Source: Limnohabitans sp. (GTDB taxonomy: Bacteria; Pseudomonadota; Gammaproteobacteria; Burkholderiales; Burkholderiaceae_C). From it: 9,059 bases of DNA. The notes under the pieces are model-generated. The model made no database searches. It had not been told where the DNA came from and saw only the letters and a list, made by a program, of their open reading frames with translations. Below, piece by piece: positions 1 through 7,276 of the stretch. Location of the stretch: NCBI GenBank assembly GCA_009693225.1, contig SHXP01000078.1, forward strand, positions 1 to 9,059, given 5' to 3'. The stretch's first letter is position 1; each line of letters starts with the position of its first letter. Position numbers and translations under genes: made by a program.

Positions 1-1569
1 GTGACGGATGTCGGTGCCGCAGAGGAACAAGGACTGACAGTGAATCTGGCAGCTGCCAAGGTCTACCAGAGCACTCAAATCACCAAAGTTGACGGACTTA
101 ACGATATCAAGTTTGAAATCAACAAGCAAGCCGACGGTAACTTCAAAGTCATGATGACCGGCAGTCAGCCCATACCTCAGCTACATGCGGACTTGATCAT
201 TGATCTGGAGTGGTCCAGCGGGCGCAGGTACATCAATCTCGGCGTTGACTTTGAAGAAGGCGCTCCCAAGCCTGACGCCGCTGAAGAAAAGCCCCGGCCC
301 CAAGATCCTGCTCCGGCTCCTGCTGCGCCCCCTGAGCTGCCGCCCGCTGCCGCCCCCGAACCTGCACCTGACCCGGCTGCTGAACCAACCGGCACCGAGC
401 CGGCTAAAACACAAGCAGCCGAAGACAAACCGGCCCCTGTGCCTGAAGCAAGCCCCTATCAAAGCGGTGCCGACAAACCTGCTTCAGAGGTAGCGCCTGT
501 TGAAGCGGCGAGCCCGGCTTCGCCTGAACTAATTGCCAACACCATAGATGTCAAAAAAGGGGATACGGCCAGTAAACTCCTGCTGGCCCATGCCGTTCCA
601 GGGGTGTCGCTGGATCAGCTGCTGCTGGCCATGCTGCACATGAACCCGAATGCCTTTGTCAACGACAACGTCAACCGGCTGGCTGCCGGCGCAGTCGTCA
701 CTTTGCCCGGCGCTGATGAAGCCGGTACCTACGACGCTAAACAGGCCCGCGAAAGCATTCGCCTGCAAGCCACAGACTTCAAAGCCTACCGCGCATCGCT
801 GGCAGCCAAAGCGCCCGATTCAAAACAGGCCAATGCCAGCAAACGTGAGAGCAACGGTAATCTCAAGGCCGATGTGGCTGCCACCGCCAAAGCACCGGAT
901 GACCAGTTAACCCTGAGCAAGCCCGGCGACACCGAAACTGACAAACTGAGCAAGCAACTCCAGGAAGAGGATGCGGCCAAACAAGCAAAAGAAGTGCAGG
1001 ACAACCTGAGTCAATTGGGCCAGCTGTCCCAGGCGATGACACGTTTCAAGCAAGGCTTTGTCGCCAAATTCCCGATGCTCAGTGCCTCTTACGATCAATC
1101 CATGGCCTGGGTCAAGCGCCATGTGTTCGAACTAATCGGCGGATTTGCCCTGCTGATTGCCTTGATCGTCAGTTATTCAGTCTTGCGTGAGCGCAAAAGA
1201 AACGAGCGCAAAGATGAGGAACTGGCATCTCACGACAAACACGAACACGAACACGAACACGTTGATGATTACGCCCGGGAAATGCAGTTACTGCCCGAAC
1301 TCAACCTGAACCTGGATCTGGATTCGGTCCCTGAAACAGGCAAGCCTGCGCCGGCCCCGTCGCCCATCATCACGAAGTCTGACGCAACGGCGCGCCAGAA
1401 TGTTATCAACCCGGGCGAAGACCCATTCCAGATACGTCTGGAACTGGCCGATGAGTTGTGGAAACTCGGTCAAAAACAAACCGCGCTGGCCCTGGCTCAG
1501 GAAGTTGCCGACCAGACCCATGGCGAAACCCGCGACATGGCCCAGCGCTGGTTAAAAGACCGTTCTTGA
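1..1569 (+). CDS. fimV: FimV/HubP-type polar hub protein, 3' part (5' end outside window)
   Basis: Inner-membrane protein of the FimV/HubP family, which organises the cell pole and supports type IV pilus and twitching functions through peptidoglycan binding. The visible 522 residues show, in order: the end of the conserved periplasmic N-terminal domain (about 30-88, with GSQPIPQLHADLIIDLEWSSG); a Pro/Ala/Glu-rich linker (about 89-152); a LysM-like domain (about 181-236, VKKGDT then NPNAF and NVNRLAAGAVVTLP); a charged, partly coiled region (about 260-350); one membrane segment (about 375-395); a cytoplasmic stretch with HEHEHEH (414-420); and the FimV C-terminal helical domain (about 472-520). 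Family members begin with a signal peptide and more N-terminal sequence, both absent here, so the GTG at position 1 is almost certainly internal and the gene is cut by the window edge. The stop lies 5 bases before the truA ATG. Confidence 0.88.
   Translation: MTDVGAAEEQGLTVNLAAAKVYQSTQITKVDGLNDIKFEINKQADGNFKVMMTGSQPIPQLHADLIIDLEWSSGRRYINLGVDFEEGAPKPDAAEEKPRPQDPAPAPAAPPELPPAAAPEPAPDPAAEPTGTEPAKTQAAEDKPAPVPEASPYQSGADKPASEVAPVEAASPASPELIANTIDVKKGDTASKLLLAHAVPGVSLDQLLLAMLHMNPNAFVNDNVNRLAAGAVVTLPGADEAGTYDAKQARESIRLQATDFKAYRASLAAKAPDSKQANASKRESNGNLKADVAATAKAPDDQLTLSKPGDTETDKLSKQLQEEDAAKQAKEVQDNLSQLGQLSQAMTRFKQGFVAKFPMLSASYDQSMAWVKRHVFELIGGFALLIALIVSYSVLRERKRNERKDEELASHDKHEHEHEHVDDYAREMQLLPELNLNLDLDSVPETGKPAPAPSPIITKSDATARQNVINPGEDPFQIRLELADELWKLGQKQTALALAQEVADQTHGETRDMAQRWLKDRS
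1240..1260 (+). repeat. CACGAA hexanucleotide repeat inside fimV
   Basis: CACGAA occurs three times in tandem, followed by CAC, and encodes alternating His-Glu (HEHEHEH, residues 414-420) just inside the membrane segment of FimV. It could vary in copy number by slippage. His/Glu runs can bind metal, but nothing else here supports that role. Confidence 0.8.
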
Positions 1570-1574
1570 GCGCC

Positions 1575-2384
1575 ATGCGTGTGGCGCTCGGCCTGAGTTA
1601 CTTAGGCCAGGCTTACGAAGGCTGGCAAAGTCAGGCTTCCGGAAAAACCGTTCAGGACCAGTTGGAAAAAGCTCTGGCGACCTTCACCGGTCACAAGGTT
1701 TCTACCCTGTGCGCAGGGCGCACCGACAGCGGCGTACACGGACTGCAGCAAGTGGTGCATTTCGACACGCCGCTAGAACGCGACATGTCGTCCTGGGTGC
1801 GCGGCACCAACACCTATTTGCCGTCTGATATTGCGGTTCAATGGGCACGGCAGGTGCCACCCGATTTTCATTGCCGGGCCAGCGCCATCGCCCGCCGTTA
1901 TACCTGTATCTGCCTGGAATCCCCGGTGCGCCCTAGCCTGGAGGCCGGACGCGTCGGCTGGGTGTTCAGACCTCTGCACTTGCAGCCTATGCAAGCATCG
2001 GCAAACTACTTGCTGGGGGAACACGATTTCACCTCGTTTCGCGCCTCCAATTGCCAGGCGCTTAGCCCGGTGAAAACCTTGCACACCATTCAGATTCAAC
2101 GCATTGGCAAGCAAGTTGACAGCGCTTACTGGCGTTTTGATTTTGCCGGCAATGCGTTTTTGCATCACATGATCCGCAACATCATGGGCTGTCTGCTGCT
2201 CATCGGCCAGGGTTCCAAGCCACCGCAATGGATGCAGGAGGTATTGGCCGCGCGCGACCGCAAAGCGGCGGCGCCGACGTTTGCCCCGGACGGCTTGTAC
2301 TTTGCCGGTCCGGTCTACGACCCCGGCTGGGGATTGCCCGCAGACCCGCCCTCTTATGATTGGCTGCCAGGTCAATCACCATGA
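1575..2384 (+). CDS. truA: tRNA pseudouridine(38-40) synthase TruA
   Basis: TruA converts uridine to pseudouridine at positions 38, 39 and 40 of the tRNA anticodon stem-loop, in the cytoplasm. The protein is 269 residues, close to the roughly 270 usual for the family. Visible landmarks are the catalytic motif GRTDSGVH with the nucleophile Asp51, the SAIARRYTC segment (about 112-120), the GEHDFTSFRAS segment that follows the central part, and the C-terminal FLHHMIRNIMG segment. The ATG at 1575 is chosen because MRVALGLSYLG matches the first strand of the family. A TTG at 1566 is in frame and overlaps the fimV stop, but neither start has a strong ribosome binding site, so truA may depend on translation arriving from fimV. 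Its stop overlaps the trpF start in an ATGA junction. The truA-trpF neighbourhood is common in beta- and gammaproteobacteria. Confidence 0.96.
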   Translation: MRVALGLSYLGQAYEGWQSQASGKTVQDQLEKALATFTGHKVSTLCAGRTDSGVHGLQQVVHFDTPLERDMSSWVRGTNTYLPSDIAVQWARQVPPDFHCRASAIARRYTCICLESPVRPSLEAGRVGWVFRPLHLQPMQASANYLLGEHDFTSFRASNCQALSPVKTLHTIQIQRIGKQVDSAYWRFDFAGNAFLHHMIRNIMGCLLLIGQGSKPPQWMQEVLAARDRKAAAPTFAPDGLYFAGPVYDPGWGLPADPPSYDWLPGQSP

Positions 2385-3055
2385 AACAGATACCGATCAA
2401 AATATGCGGACTCACCCGCGAACAGGATGTGCTTGCTGCGGTAGACGCAGGCGCGAACGCCGTCGGCTTTGTGCTGTACCCGCCCTCGCCGCGCTGCGTC
2501 ACGCCCGAACGCGCAGCGGCATTGGCTGCACTGCTACCGGCTTTTGTCACACCGGTTTTATTGTTTGTGAATGCAAGCTTTGCAGACGTCGCGCTTGCGG
2601 CAGGCCTGATGCCGGGCGCCTGGCTGCAATTTCATGGCGATGAAAGCCCGCAATTCTGCGAAAACACCGCCAGGCAACTGGGCCGGCGCTGGCTGCGTGT
2701 GGCGCGCATCCCGCAGGAAACCCCTGTAGACAAAGCGGCCTTTGACCTCGTAAACTACTCATCCCTTTACCAACACGCTGATGCGCTGTTGCTCGACACA
2801 CTGGTCGACGCATACGGCGGCAGCGGACACCGCTTCAATTGGTCACAGCTTCCAACAAACGTCAATGCTCACCTCGTTTTGTCTGGTGGACTCACACCTG
2901 CAAACGTGGTCGATGGCATTCGCGCCCTGCACCGGTGCGGTTTGTCGCTGGCGGTTGACGTCAGCTCGGGCGTAGAAAGCGCCAAGGGCATCAAAGAACC
3001 CGACAAAATCCGCGCCTTCGTGGCAGCCGTGCGCAGCACGTCGCTTGCCGTTTGA
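2381..3055 (+). CDS. trpF: Phosphoribosylanthranilate isomerase TrpF
   Basis: Catalyses the Amadori rearrangement of N-(5'-phosphoribosyl)anthranilate to CdRP, the third committed step of tryptophan synthesis. It is a stand-alone 224-residue TIM barrel, not fused to TrpC. Motifs seen are KICGLTREQD near the N-terminus with the catalytic Cys9, LQFHGDE (82-88), LLLDT with the general-acid Asp139, the phosphate-binding loop LSGGLTPANV (167-176), and DVSSGVES followed by GIKEPDKI (193-210). The last motif is GIKD in many homologues, and the Glu is conservative. The ATG at 2381 is preferred over an in-frame upstream start at 2360 because MKQIPIKICGL is the family start and because it forms the ATGA overlap with the truA stop, which suggests translational coupling. 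Confidence 0.96.
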   Translation: MKQIPIKICGLTREQDVLAAVDAGANAVGFVLYPPSPRCVTPERAAALAALLPAFVTPVLLFVNASFADVALAAGLMPGAWLQFHGDESPQFCENTARQLGRRWLRVARIPQETPVDKAAFDLVNYSSLYQHADALLLDTLVDAYGGSGHRFNWSQLPTNVNAHLVLSGGLTPANVVDGIRALHRCGLSLAVDVSSGVESAKGIKEPDKIRAFVAAVRSTSLAV

Positions 3056-3059
3056 TTCA

Positions 3060-3085
3060 GCAGCCTGCGGCTGCATCTCTTTTAC
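3060..3085 (+). terminator. Hairpin with U-rich tail in the trpF-trpB gap (weak terminator or attenuating stem)
   Basis: GCAGCC (3060-3065) and GGCTGC (3069-3074) form a perfect 6-base-pair stem with a 3-base loop, followed by ATCTCTTTTA. It lies in the only sizeable gap of the trp cluster (39 bases) and ends 10 bases before the trpB ATG. The tail is interrupted by C residues, so full termination is unlikely. Partial termination, mRNA processing or protection of the trpB transcript are alternatives. Confidence 0.35.
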
Positions 3086-3094
3086 GGAAACACC

Positions 3095-4378
3095 ATGTCT
3101 ACTTACCAGCAACCTGATGCCAGCGGTCACTTTGGCCAATTCGGTGGCAGCTTCGTCAGCGAAACTCTGACCCATGCCATCGAAGAACTGAAAGAAGCCT
3201 ACGCCAAATACCAGGATGAACCGGCGTTCATTGCCGAGTTCAAGTCCGAACTCGCGCATTTCGTCGGCCGCCCCTCACCCATCTACCATGCGGCTCGCAT
3301 GAGCCGGGAAATGGGCGGCGCGCAGATCTACCTCAAACGCGAAGACCTGAACCACACCGGTGCGCACAAAATCAACAACACCATCGGCCAGGCCATGCTG
3401 GCTAAGCGCATGGGCAAGCCGCGCGTCATTGCCGAGACCGGCGCCGGTCAGCACGGCGTGGCCACCGCCACCATTTGCGCGCGCTACGGTCTAGAATGCG
3501 TTGTTTACATGGGCAGCGAGGATGTGAAACGCCAAAGCCCGAACGTTTACCGTATGAAACTGCTGGGCGCCACCGTGGTACCGGTCGAGTCGGGCAGCCG
3601 CACTTTGAAAGATGCTTTGAACGAAGCTTTGCGTGACTGGGTGACCAATGTTGAAAACACCTTCTACATCATCGGCACCGTGGCCGGGCCGCACCCCTAC
3701 CCGATGATGGTGCGCGATTTCCAAAGCGTGATTGGCGAAGAATGCATACAGCAAATGCCCGGCATGCACTTGGGCGGTCAACCCGACGCGGTACTGGCCT
3801 GCGTCGGCGGCGGCTCCAATGCCATGGGTATTTTCTACCCCTACATCCCCTTTGAAAAGACGCGGCTCATCGGCATCGAAGCTGCGGGTGAGGGCATGGA
3901 TAGCGGCAAGCATTCGGCTTCGCTGCAACGCGGCGTGCCCGGCGTGCTGCACGGCAACCGCACCTACGTGCTGCAGGACGCCAACGGTCAGATCACCGAA
4001 ACCCACAGCGTCAGTGCCGGACTCGACTACCCCGGTGTCGGGCCTGAACACGCTTTTTTGAAAGACAACGGCCGGGCCGAATACGTAGGCATCACCGACC
4101 AGGAAGCGCTGACCGCTTTCCACTATTTGTGTCGAACCGAGGGCATCATTCCAGCGCTCGAATCCAGCCATGCGATCGCCCACGCCATGAAGCTGGCCAA
4201 AATCATGACCCCGCAGCAATCGATTCTGGTCAATTTGTCCGGACGCGGCGACAAGGACATAGGCACCGTCGCCGATTTGTCCAACGCCGATTTCTTCTGC
4301 CGCCCGAGCTGCCAGGGCCAATCGGTCAAAGGCGAGCAGGCCATATCGCTGGCTGCATTGAACGGAGCCAAAGCATGA
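3095..4378 (+). CDS. trpB: Tryptophan synthase beta chain TrpB
   Basis: PLP-dependent beta subunit that joins indole with L-serine to make L-tryptophan in the alpha2-beta2 complex with TrpA. The 427-residue protein carries the Schiff-base lysine in HTGAHKINN (Lys92), the catalytic glutamate in AETGAGQHG (Glu114), the PLP-phosphate loop VGGGSNA (237-243), LESSHA (355-360) and LSGRGDKD (381-388) with Ser382 near the pyridine nitrogen. It matches the classic TrpB1 type, not TrpB2. It is about 30 residues longer than the E. coli enzyme, mostly in a C-terminal tail after residue 397 (ADFFCRPSCQ onward) beyond the catalytic core. The start has only a weak ribosome binding site (ACGGAAA). The stop overlaps the trpA start in ATGA, which fits equal synthesis of the two subunits. 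Confidence 0.97.
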   Translation: MSTYQQPDASGHFGQFGGSFVSETLTHAIEELKEAYAKYQDEPAFIAEFKSELAHFVGRPSPIYHAARMSREMGGAQIYLKREDLNHTGAHKINNTIGQAMLAKRMGKPRVIAETGAGQHGVATATICARYGLECVVYMGSEDVKRQSPNVYRMKLLGATVVPVESGSRTLKDALNEALRDWVTNVENTFYIIGTVAGPHPYPMMVRDFQSVIGEECIQQMPGMHLGGQPDAVLACVGGGSNAMGIFYPYIPFEKTRLIGIEAAGEGMDSGKHSASLQRGVPGVLHGNRTYVLQDANGQITETHSVSAGLDYPGVGPEHAFLKDNGRAEYVGITDQEALTAFHYLCRTEGIIPALESSHAIAHAMKLAKIMTPQQSILVNLSGRGDKDIGTVADLSNADFFCRPSCQGQSVKGEQAISLAALNGAKA

Positions 4379-5184
4379 GCCGCATCACCTCCACCATGAA
4401 CACGCTGAAAAGCCAGGGCCGTAAGGCGCTGATTCCTTATTTGATGGCCGGATTCCCCGACCCGTCACACACTTTGTCGCTGATGCAGGCACTGGTCCAA
4501 GGCGGGGCCGACATCATCGAACTCGGCGTGCCGTTCAGCGATCCGATGGCCGACGGCCCGGTGATTCAAAAAGCGGGGGAAGCCGCGCTGCGTCACGGCG
4601 TCGGGATGGGCGAGGTGCTGGCCATGGTGCGCGAGTTCCGCGCCTCTGACAAAGTCACGCCCATCGTGCTGATGGGCTACGCCAACCCGGTGGAAAACTA
4701 CAACCACAAGCATGGCGTCGACAGCTTTGTCAGAGACTCGGCGGCGGCCAGCGTTGACGGTGTACTGGTGGTCGACTATCCGCCGGAGGAATGTGTGGAC
4801 TTCGCCTCCGCCTTGCGGGCTCACCACATGGACTTGATCTTTTTGCTGGCACCGACCAGCACCGACAAACGCATGCAGCAGGTGGCCGATGTCGCCAGCG
4901 GCTATGTGTATTACGTGTCGCTCAAGGGCGTGACCGGTTCGGGCGCGCTGGATACCGATGAAGTCGAGGCCATGCTGCCGCGTATACGCAAATACATGCA
5001 TATTCCTGTGGGCGTGGGTTTCGGCATACGCGATGCGGTCACCGCGCAAACCATAGGCAAAGTCGCCGATGCGGTGGTCATCGGCAGCAAACTGCTGCAA
5101 CTGATTGAAGCCGCCCCGGCTGGCAAAGCGGCTGAAGAGGCCCGCCTGTTCATGCACGGCATCCGTCAGGCGCTGGACGCATAA
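4375..5184 (+). CDS. trpA: Tryptophan synthase alpha chain TrpA
   Basis: Cleaves indole-3-glycerol phosphate to indole and glyceraldehyde-3-phosphate; the indole passes through a tunnel to TrpB. The protein is 269 residues, the usual length. The catalytic pair is present at the classical positions, Glu49 in IIELGVPFSDP and Asp60 in MADGP. The phosphate-binding segment is represented by GVGFGIRDA, and VSLKGVTGSGALDT is the flexible-loop motif of the family. The ATG at 4375 is chosen over the longer frame from 4129, which lies inside trpB, because MSRI...LIPYLMAGFPDP is the standard N-terminus. A GGAG site at 4364-4367 sits 7 bases upstream. It overlaps trpB by 4 bases and is followed by accD 22 bases later. 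Confidence 0.97.
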   Translation: MSRITSTMNTLKSQGRKALIPYLMAGFPDPSHTLSLMQALVQGGADIIELGVPFSDPMADGPVIQKAGEAALRHGVGMGEVLAMVREFRASDKVTPIVLMGYANPVENYNHKHGVDSFVRDSAAASVDGVLVVDYPPEECVDFASALRAHHMDLIFLLAPTSTDKRMQQVADVASGYVYYVSLKGVTGSGALDTDEVEAMLPRIRKYMHIPVGVGFGIRDAVTAQTIGKVADAVVIGSKLLQLIEAAPAGKAAEEARLFMHGIRQALDA

Positions 5185-5206
5185 TCGCTTTTTCTGGAGT
5201 TGCAAC

Positions 5207-6079
5207 GTGAGCTGGCTTGAAAAACTGCTTCCTTCCAAAATTCAGCGCACCGACCCGGCTGACCGGCGCAGCGTGCCCGAAGGTCTGTGGGTGAAATGTC
5301 CCAGTTGTGAAACTGTTTTGTACAAGAATGACCTGGAAGAAAACCAGAACGTCTGCCCCAAATGCAACCACCATCACCGCATAGGTGCGCGCGCCAGGCT
5401 GAACGCTTTTCTGGACGCCGAAGGCCGCTATGAAATAGGCCAGGAAGTGCTGCCGATGGATCCGCTGAAATTCAAGGACAGCCGCAAATACCCGGAGCGC
5501 CTGAACGAAGCGCTTGAAAACACCGGTGAAACAGATGCGCTGGTGGTCATGGGCGGCTCGGTGCACAGCATCAACCTGGTGGCCGCCTGCTTTGAGTTTG
5601 ACTTCATGGGCGGCTCGATGGGCTCGGTCGTCGGCGAGCGCTTTGTGCGCGGGGTTCACACGGCGATCGAACAAAAAGTACCCTTCGTCTGCTTCACCTC
5701 CACGGGCGGTGCCCGCATGCAAGAAGGTCTGTTGTCGCTGATGCAAATGGCCAAAACCAATGCCTCGCTGACCCGGTTGGCACAAAAAGGCCTGCCCTAT
5801 ATCAGCGTGCTGACCGACCCGACCATGGGCGGCGTGTCAGCCGGTTTTGCTTTCATGGGCGACGTGGTCATCGCCGAACCCAAGGCGCTCATCGGCTTTG
5901 CCGGACCGCGCGTCATCGAAAGCACTGTGCGCGTCACCCTGCCCGAAGGTTTTCAGCGTGCTGAGTTTTTGATGGAAAAAGGCGCGCTCGATATCATCTG
6001 CGACCGTCGCGATCTGCGCAAAACCATCGCCAACACCCTGGCCATGCTGACACGTCAATCGGCTGATTCTGTGAGCTGA
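5207..6079 (+). CDS. accD: Acetyl-CoA carboxylase carboxyltransferase subunit beta AccD
   Basis: AccD with AccA transfers carboxyl from carboxybiotin-BCCP to acetyl-CoA, giving malonyl-CoA for fatty acid synthesis. The 290-residue protein has the N-terminal zinc ribbon with Cys31, Cys34, Cys50 and Cys53 (C-x2-C-x15-C-x2-C), then the crotonase-like carboxyltransferase core with STGGARMQEGLLSLMQMAK, DPTMGGVSAGFA and GFAGPRVIEST. The start is GTG at 5207, because MSWLEKLLPSKI is the family N-terminus and a GGAG at 5196-5199 lies 7 bases upstream; the open frame back to 5105 lies inside trpA. It is the last plus-strand gene of the block. In many relatives folC follows accD, but here a convergent small gene follows. 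Confidence 0.97.
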   Translation: MSWLEKLLPSKIQRTDPADRRSVPEGLWVKCPSCETVLYKNDLEENQNVCPKCNHHHRIGARARLNAFLDAEGRYEIGQEVLPMDPLKFKDSRKYPERLNEALENTGETDALVVMGGSVHSINLVAACFEFDFMGGSMGSVVGERFVRGVHTAIEQKVPFVCFTSTGGARMQEGLLSLMQMAKTNASLTRLAQKGLPYISVLTDPTMGGVSAGFAFMGDVVIAEPKALIGFAGPRVIESTVRVTLPEGFQRAEFLMEKGALDIICDRRDLRKTIANTLAMLTRQSADSVS

Positions 6080-6091
6080 ACTTCTCGTATA

Positions 6092-6115
6092 ACGCCATAG
6101 CGCGGCGTCTGTTTT
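6092..6115 (+). terminator. Possible rho-independent terminator after accD
   Basis: ACGCC (6092-6096) pairs with GGCGT (6104-6108) around a 7-base loop, followed by CTGTTTT. It begins 12 bases after the accD stop and fits the end of the truA-trp-accD transcription unit facing a convergent gene. The stem is short, so strength is doubtful. Confidence 0.4.
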
Positions 6116-6159
6116 CCTGCAGATACAAGAAAATTTCTTCAAGGTGCAGAAAAAGAGAA

Positions 6160-6414
6160 TTACCGGTAAAACACCTCTATCCGCCCTTTGAGTTTCAAAA
6201 GCAAGGGCTTGCCTTTGCGGTCCAGGGTTTTGCCAGCCGGCACCTTGATCCAGCCCTCGCTGATGCAGTATTCCTCCACATCATGGCGCTCTTTGTCACT
6301 GAAACGAATGCCGATGTCGTACTGAAACACCTCGGGGTGGTAATGCGGACTGGAAGGCTCGATCGACAAGTGATCGGGCAATTCGGGGCGGCTTGTGTTT
6401 TCGGTAATGACCAA
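6160..6414 (-). CDS. DUF3297-family small protein
   Basis: An 84-residue protein of the uncharacterised DUF3297 family, common in proteobacteria. Family-like features are PELPDHLSIEPSSPHYHPE near the start, the IGIRF motif, the central DVEEYCISEGWIKV, GKTLDRKGKPLLLKLKG and the aromatic/basic end EVFYR. It has no signal peptide or membrane segment, so it is probably cytosolic; no function is established. The start is uncertain. No ATG lies in frame near the beginning; TTG at 6414 gives the expected length, but it lacks a ribosome binding site and has TATAAT directly upstream. The gene converges with accD and is followed upstream by the end of the peptidase locus on the same strand. Confidence 0.8.
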   Translation of the reverse strand: MVITENTSRPELPDHLSIEPSSPHYHPEVFQYDIGIRFSDKERHDVEEYCISEGWIKVPAGKTLDRKGKPLLLKLKGRIEVFYR

Positions 6415-6415
6415 G

Positions 6416-6421
6416 ATTATA
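6416..6421 (-). promoter_or_regulatory. Perfect -10 box (TATAAT) just before the DUF3297 gene
   Basis: Read on the minus strand, TATAAT occupies 6421-6416, one base before the assumed TTG start. The best -35 candidate at 17 bases (GTTTTA) is poor. If this is the promoter, transcription would begin around 6408-6410, inside the assumed coding region. That would imply a leaderless message or a start different from the TTG. Confidence 0.35.
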
Positions 6422-6439
6422 GCACCGTCAACCGGCCTT

Positions 6440-6483
6440 AAAACCGCCTGAACTCCCCATGGGCAAAGACTTCAGGAGGGTTT
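6440..6483 (-). terminator. Terminator-like inverted repeat after the peptidase locus
   Basis: AAACC-g-CCTGAA (6441-6452) is complementary to TTCAGG-ag-GGTTT (6471-6483), giving about 11 pairs with a small internal mismatch and an 18-base loop that itself holds CCCATGGG. Read on the minus strand it begins 7 bases after the last stop of the peptidase locus and ends in GGTTTTAA, a short U run. It fits a terminator for the peptidase transcript and separates it from the DUF3297 gene. Confidence 0.5.
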
Positions 6484-6490
6484 GCTCGGA

Positions 6491-7249
6491 TCAATTGACT
6501 GATACCGGCACGCTGGCCTGGCTGCTCAAGCCATTATTGTCAGTGGCCGTGATGACCAGGGTATAGCTTCCGCTCACGGGTTTGCGCCAGCGTATCAAAA
6601 TACCGGCCCCCACGGCTGAAAAGCTCATACCGGCAGGTGTACCGCTGATATTGATACGGATTGAGCTTGCCCCGGGACCCATCACACCGACCACAGAAGC
6701 CAACGGAAAGCCGGCCACGCCAACGATAGACGTGGCATTGATCTGAGGTCCTGCCGATTGAGATGCAGAATTGATCTGCACATGAATATCAGCGATTGCG
6801 GTAGCTGCGGTTTTTGTATCGGCAGCTGTGACCTTGAAGTCGTAAGTTCCTGCAACAGGTTTTTCCCAGATCATGGTACCTGTATGGGCAATCACAGACA
6901 AGCCTCGAGGCGCATTCTTATCCAGGGCAAATGACAAAGAATAAGCAGGCTGGGCGCGAACCTTGTAGATCAATACCTTGCCTGCTTCACCGGTTATTTT
7001 TGCGGACTCAATCTGCACAGTGTTTTTCGCCGGACTGGTGTTCAAAGTAATGCTGCCCTTGCCGCTCAAACCTGTGACACGGTCAGTGGCTGCGGCTGTG
7101 ATGCTGTATTTACCGGCGATAGCCTCGGGCCATTTGACCAGTCCGTTGCCGTCTATCTGCATGCCTGCCGGTGCATTCGCAGACAATTTCCAGTCGACGG
7201 GGTTAGGCGCACTGAGTGACATACTGAATGCGATGCTGGAACCGGCCAT
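6491..7249 (-). CDS. C-terminal part of the S53 peptidase: linker and three Ig-like repeats
   Basis: Nominal frame of 252 residues from the ATG at 7249, but coding sequence in this frame clearly extends upstream to about 7384 (SSSQAPVTPPPVTTPPVASP, then PANPPGSSPPF), so this ATG is internal to the ancestral gene. Three repeats of about 80-85 residues share a W-x2-P-hydrophobic-x-G-x-Y-x3-hydrophobic-T-A-x-x-D signature: GLVKWPEAIAGKYSITAAATD (36-56), then the copies at 124-144 and 216-237. This resembles the putative-Ig (He_PIG) and cadherin-like modules of bacterial secreted proteins, which act as spacers or in binding. There is no signal peptide and no good ribosome binding site at 7249, so independent translation and export are unlikely. 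Confidence 0.7.
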   Translation of the reverse strand: MAGSSIAFSMSLSAPNPVDWKLSANAPAGMQIDGNGLVKWPEAIAGKYSITAAATDRVTGLSGKGSITLNTSPAKNTVQIESAKITGEAGKVLIYKVRAQPAYSLSFALDKNAPRGLSVIAHTGTMIWEKPVAGTYDFKVTAADTKTAATAIADIHVQINSASQSAGPQINATSIVGVAGFPLASVVGVMGPGASSIRINISGTPAGMSFSAVGAGILIRWRKPVSGSYTLVITATDNNGLSSQASVPVSVN

Positions 7250-7276
7250 GGCATCCAGAATCAGATCGGAAACAAA
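6494..7276 (-). repeat. Three diverged Ig-like protein repeats
   Basis: Repeat units lie at about 7276-7040, 7018-6770 and 6745-6494 (minus strand). They align on the Trp-Pro-Gly-Tyr core and the closing V-T-A-x-D. They are diverged at DNA level, so they are old domain duplications and not recent tandem copies. Confidence 0.65.

Noticed and set aside
1566..1568. TTG start for truA overlapping the fimV stop
   Set aside because: It would add only three residues before the conserved start, and no ribosome binding site favours it over the ATG at 1575.
3491..4321. Long minus-strand open frame (276 codons) opposite trpB
   Set aside because: It mirrors the codon bias of trpB on the other strand, has no family-like motif and overlaps a certain gene completely. 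The same applies to the long antisense frames opposite trpA, accD and truA.
4129..4374. Upstream extension of trpA into trpB
   Set aside because: The extra 82 residues are out-of-frame trpB sequence. The conserved TrpA N-terminus and a ribosome binding site support the ATG at 4375.
6131..6144. AAGAAA/TTTCTT palindrome between accD and the DUF3297 gene
   Set aside because: It is short, AT-rich and lacks a terminator tail, so it is not separable from chance.
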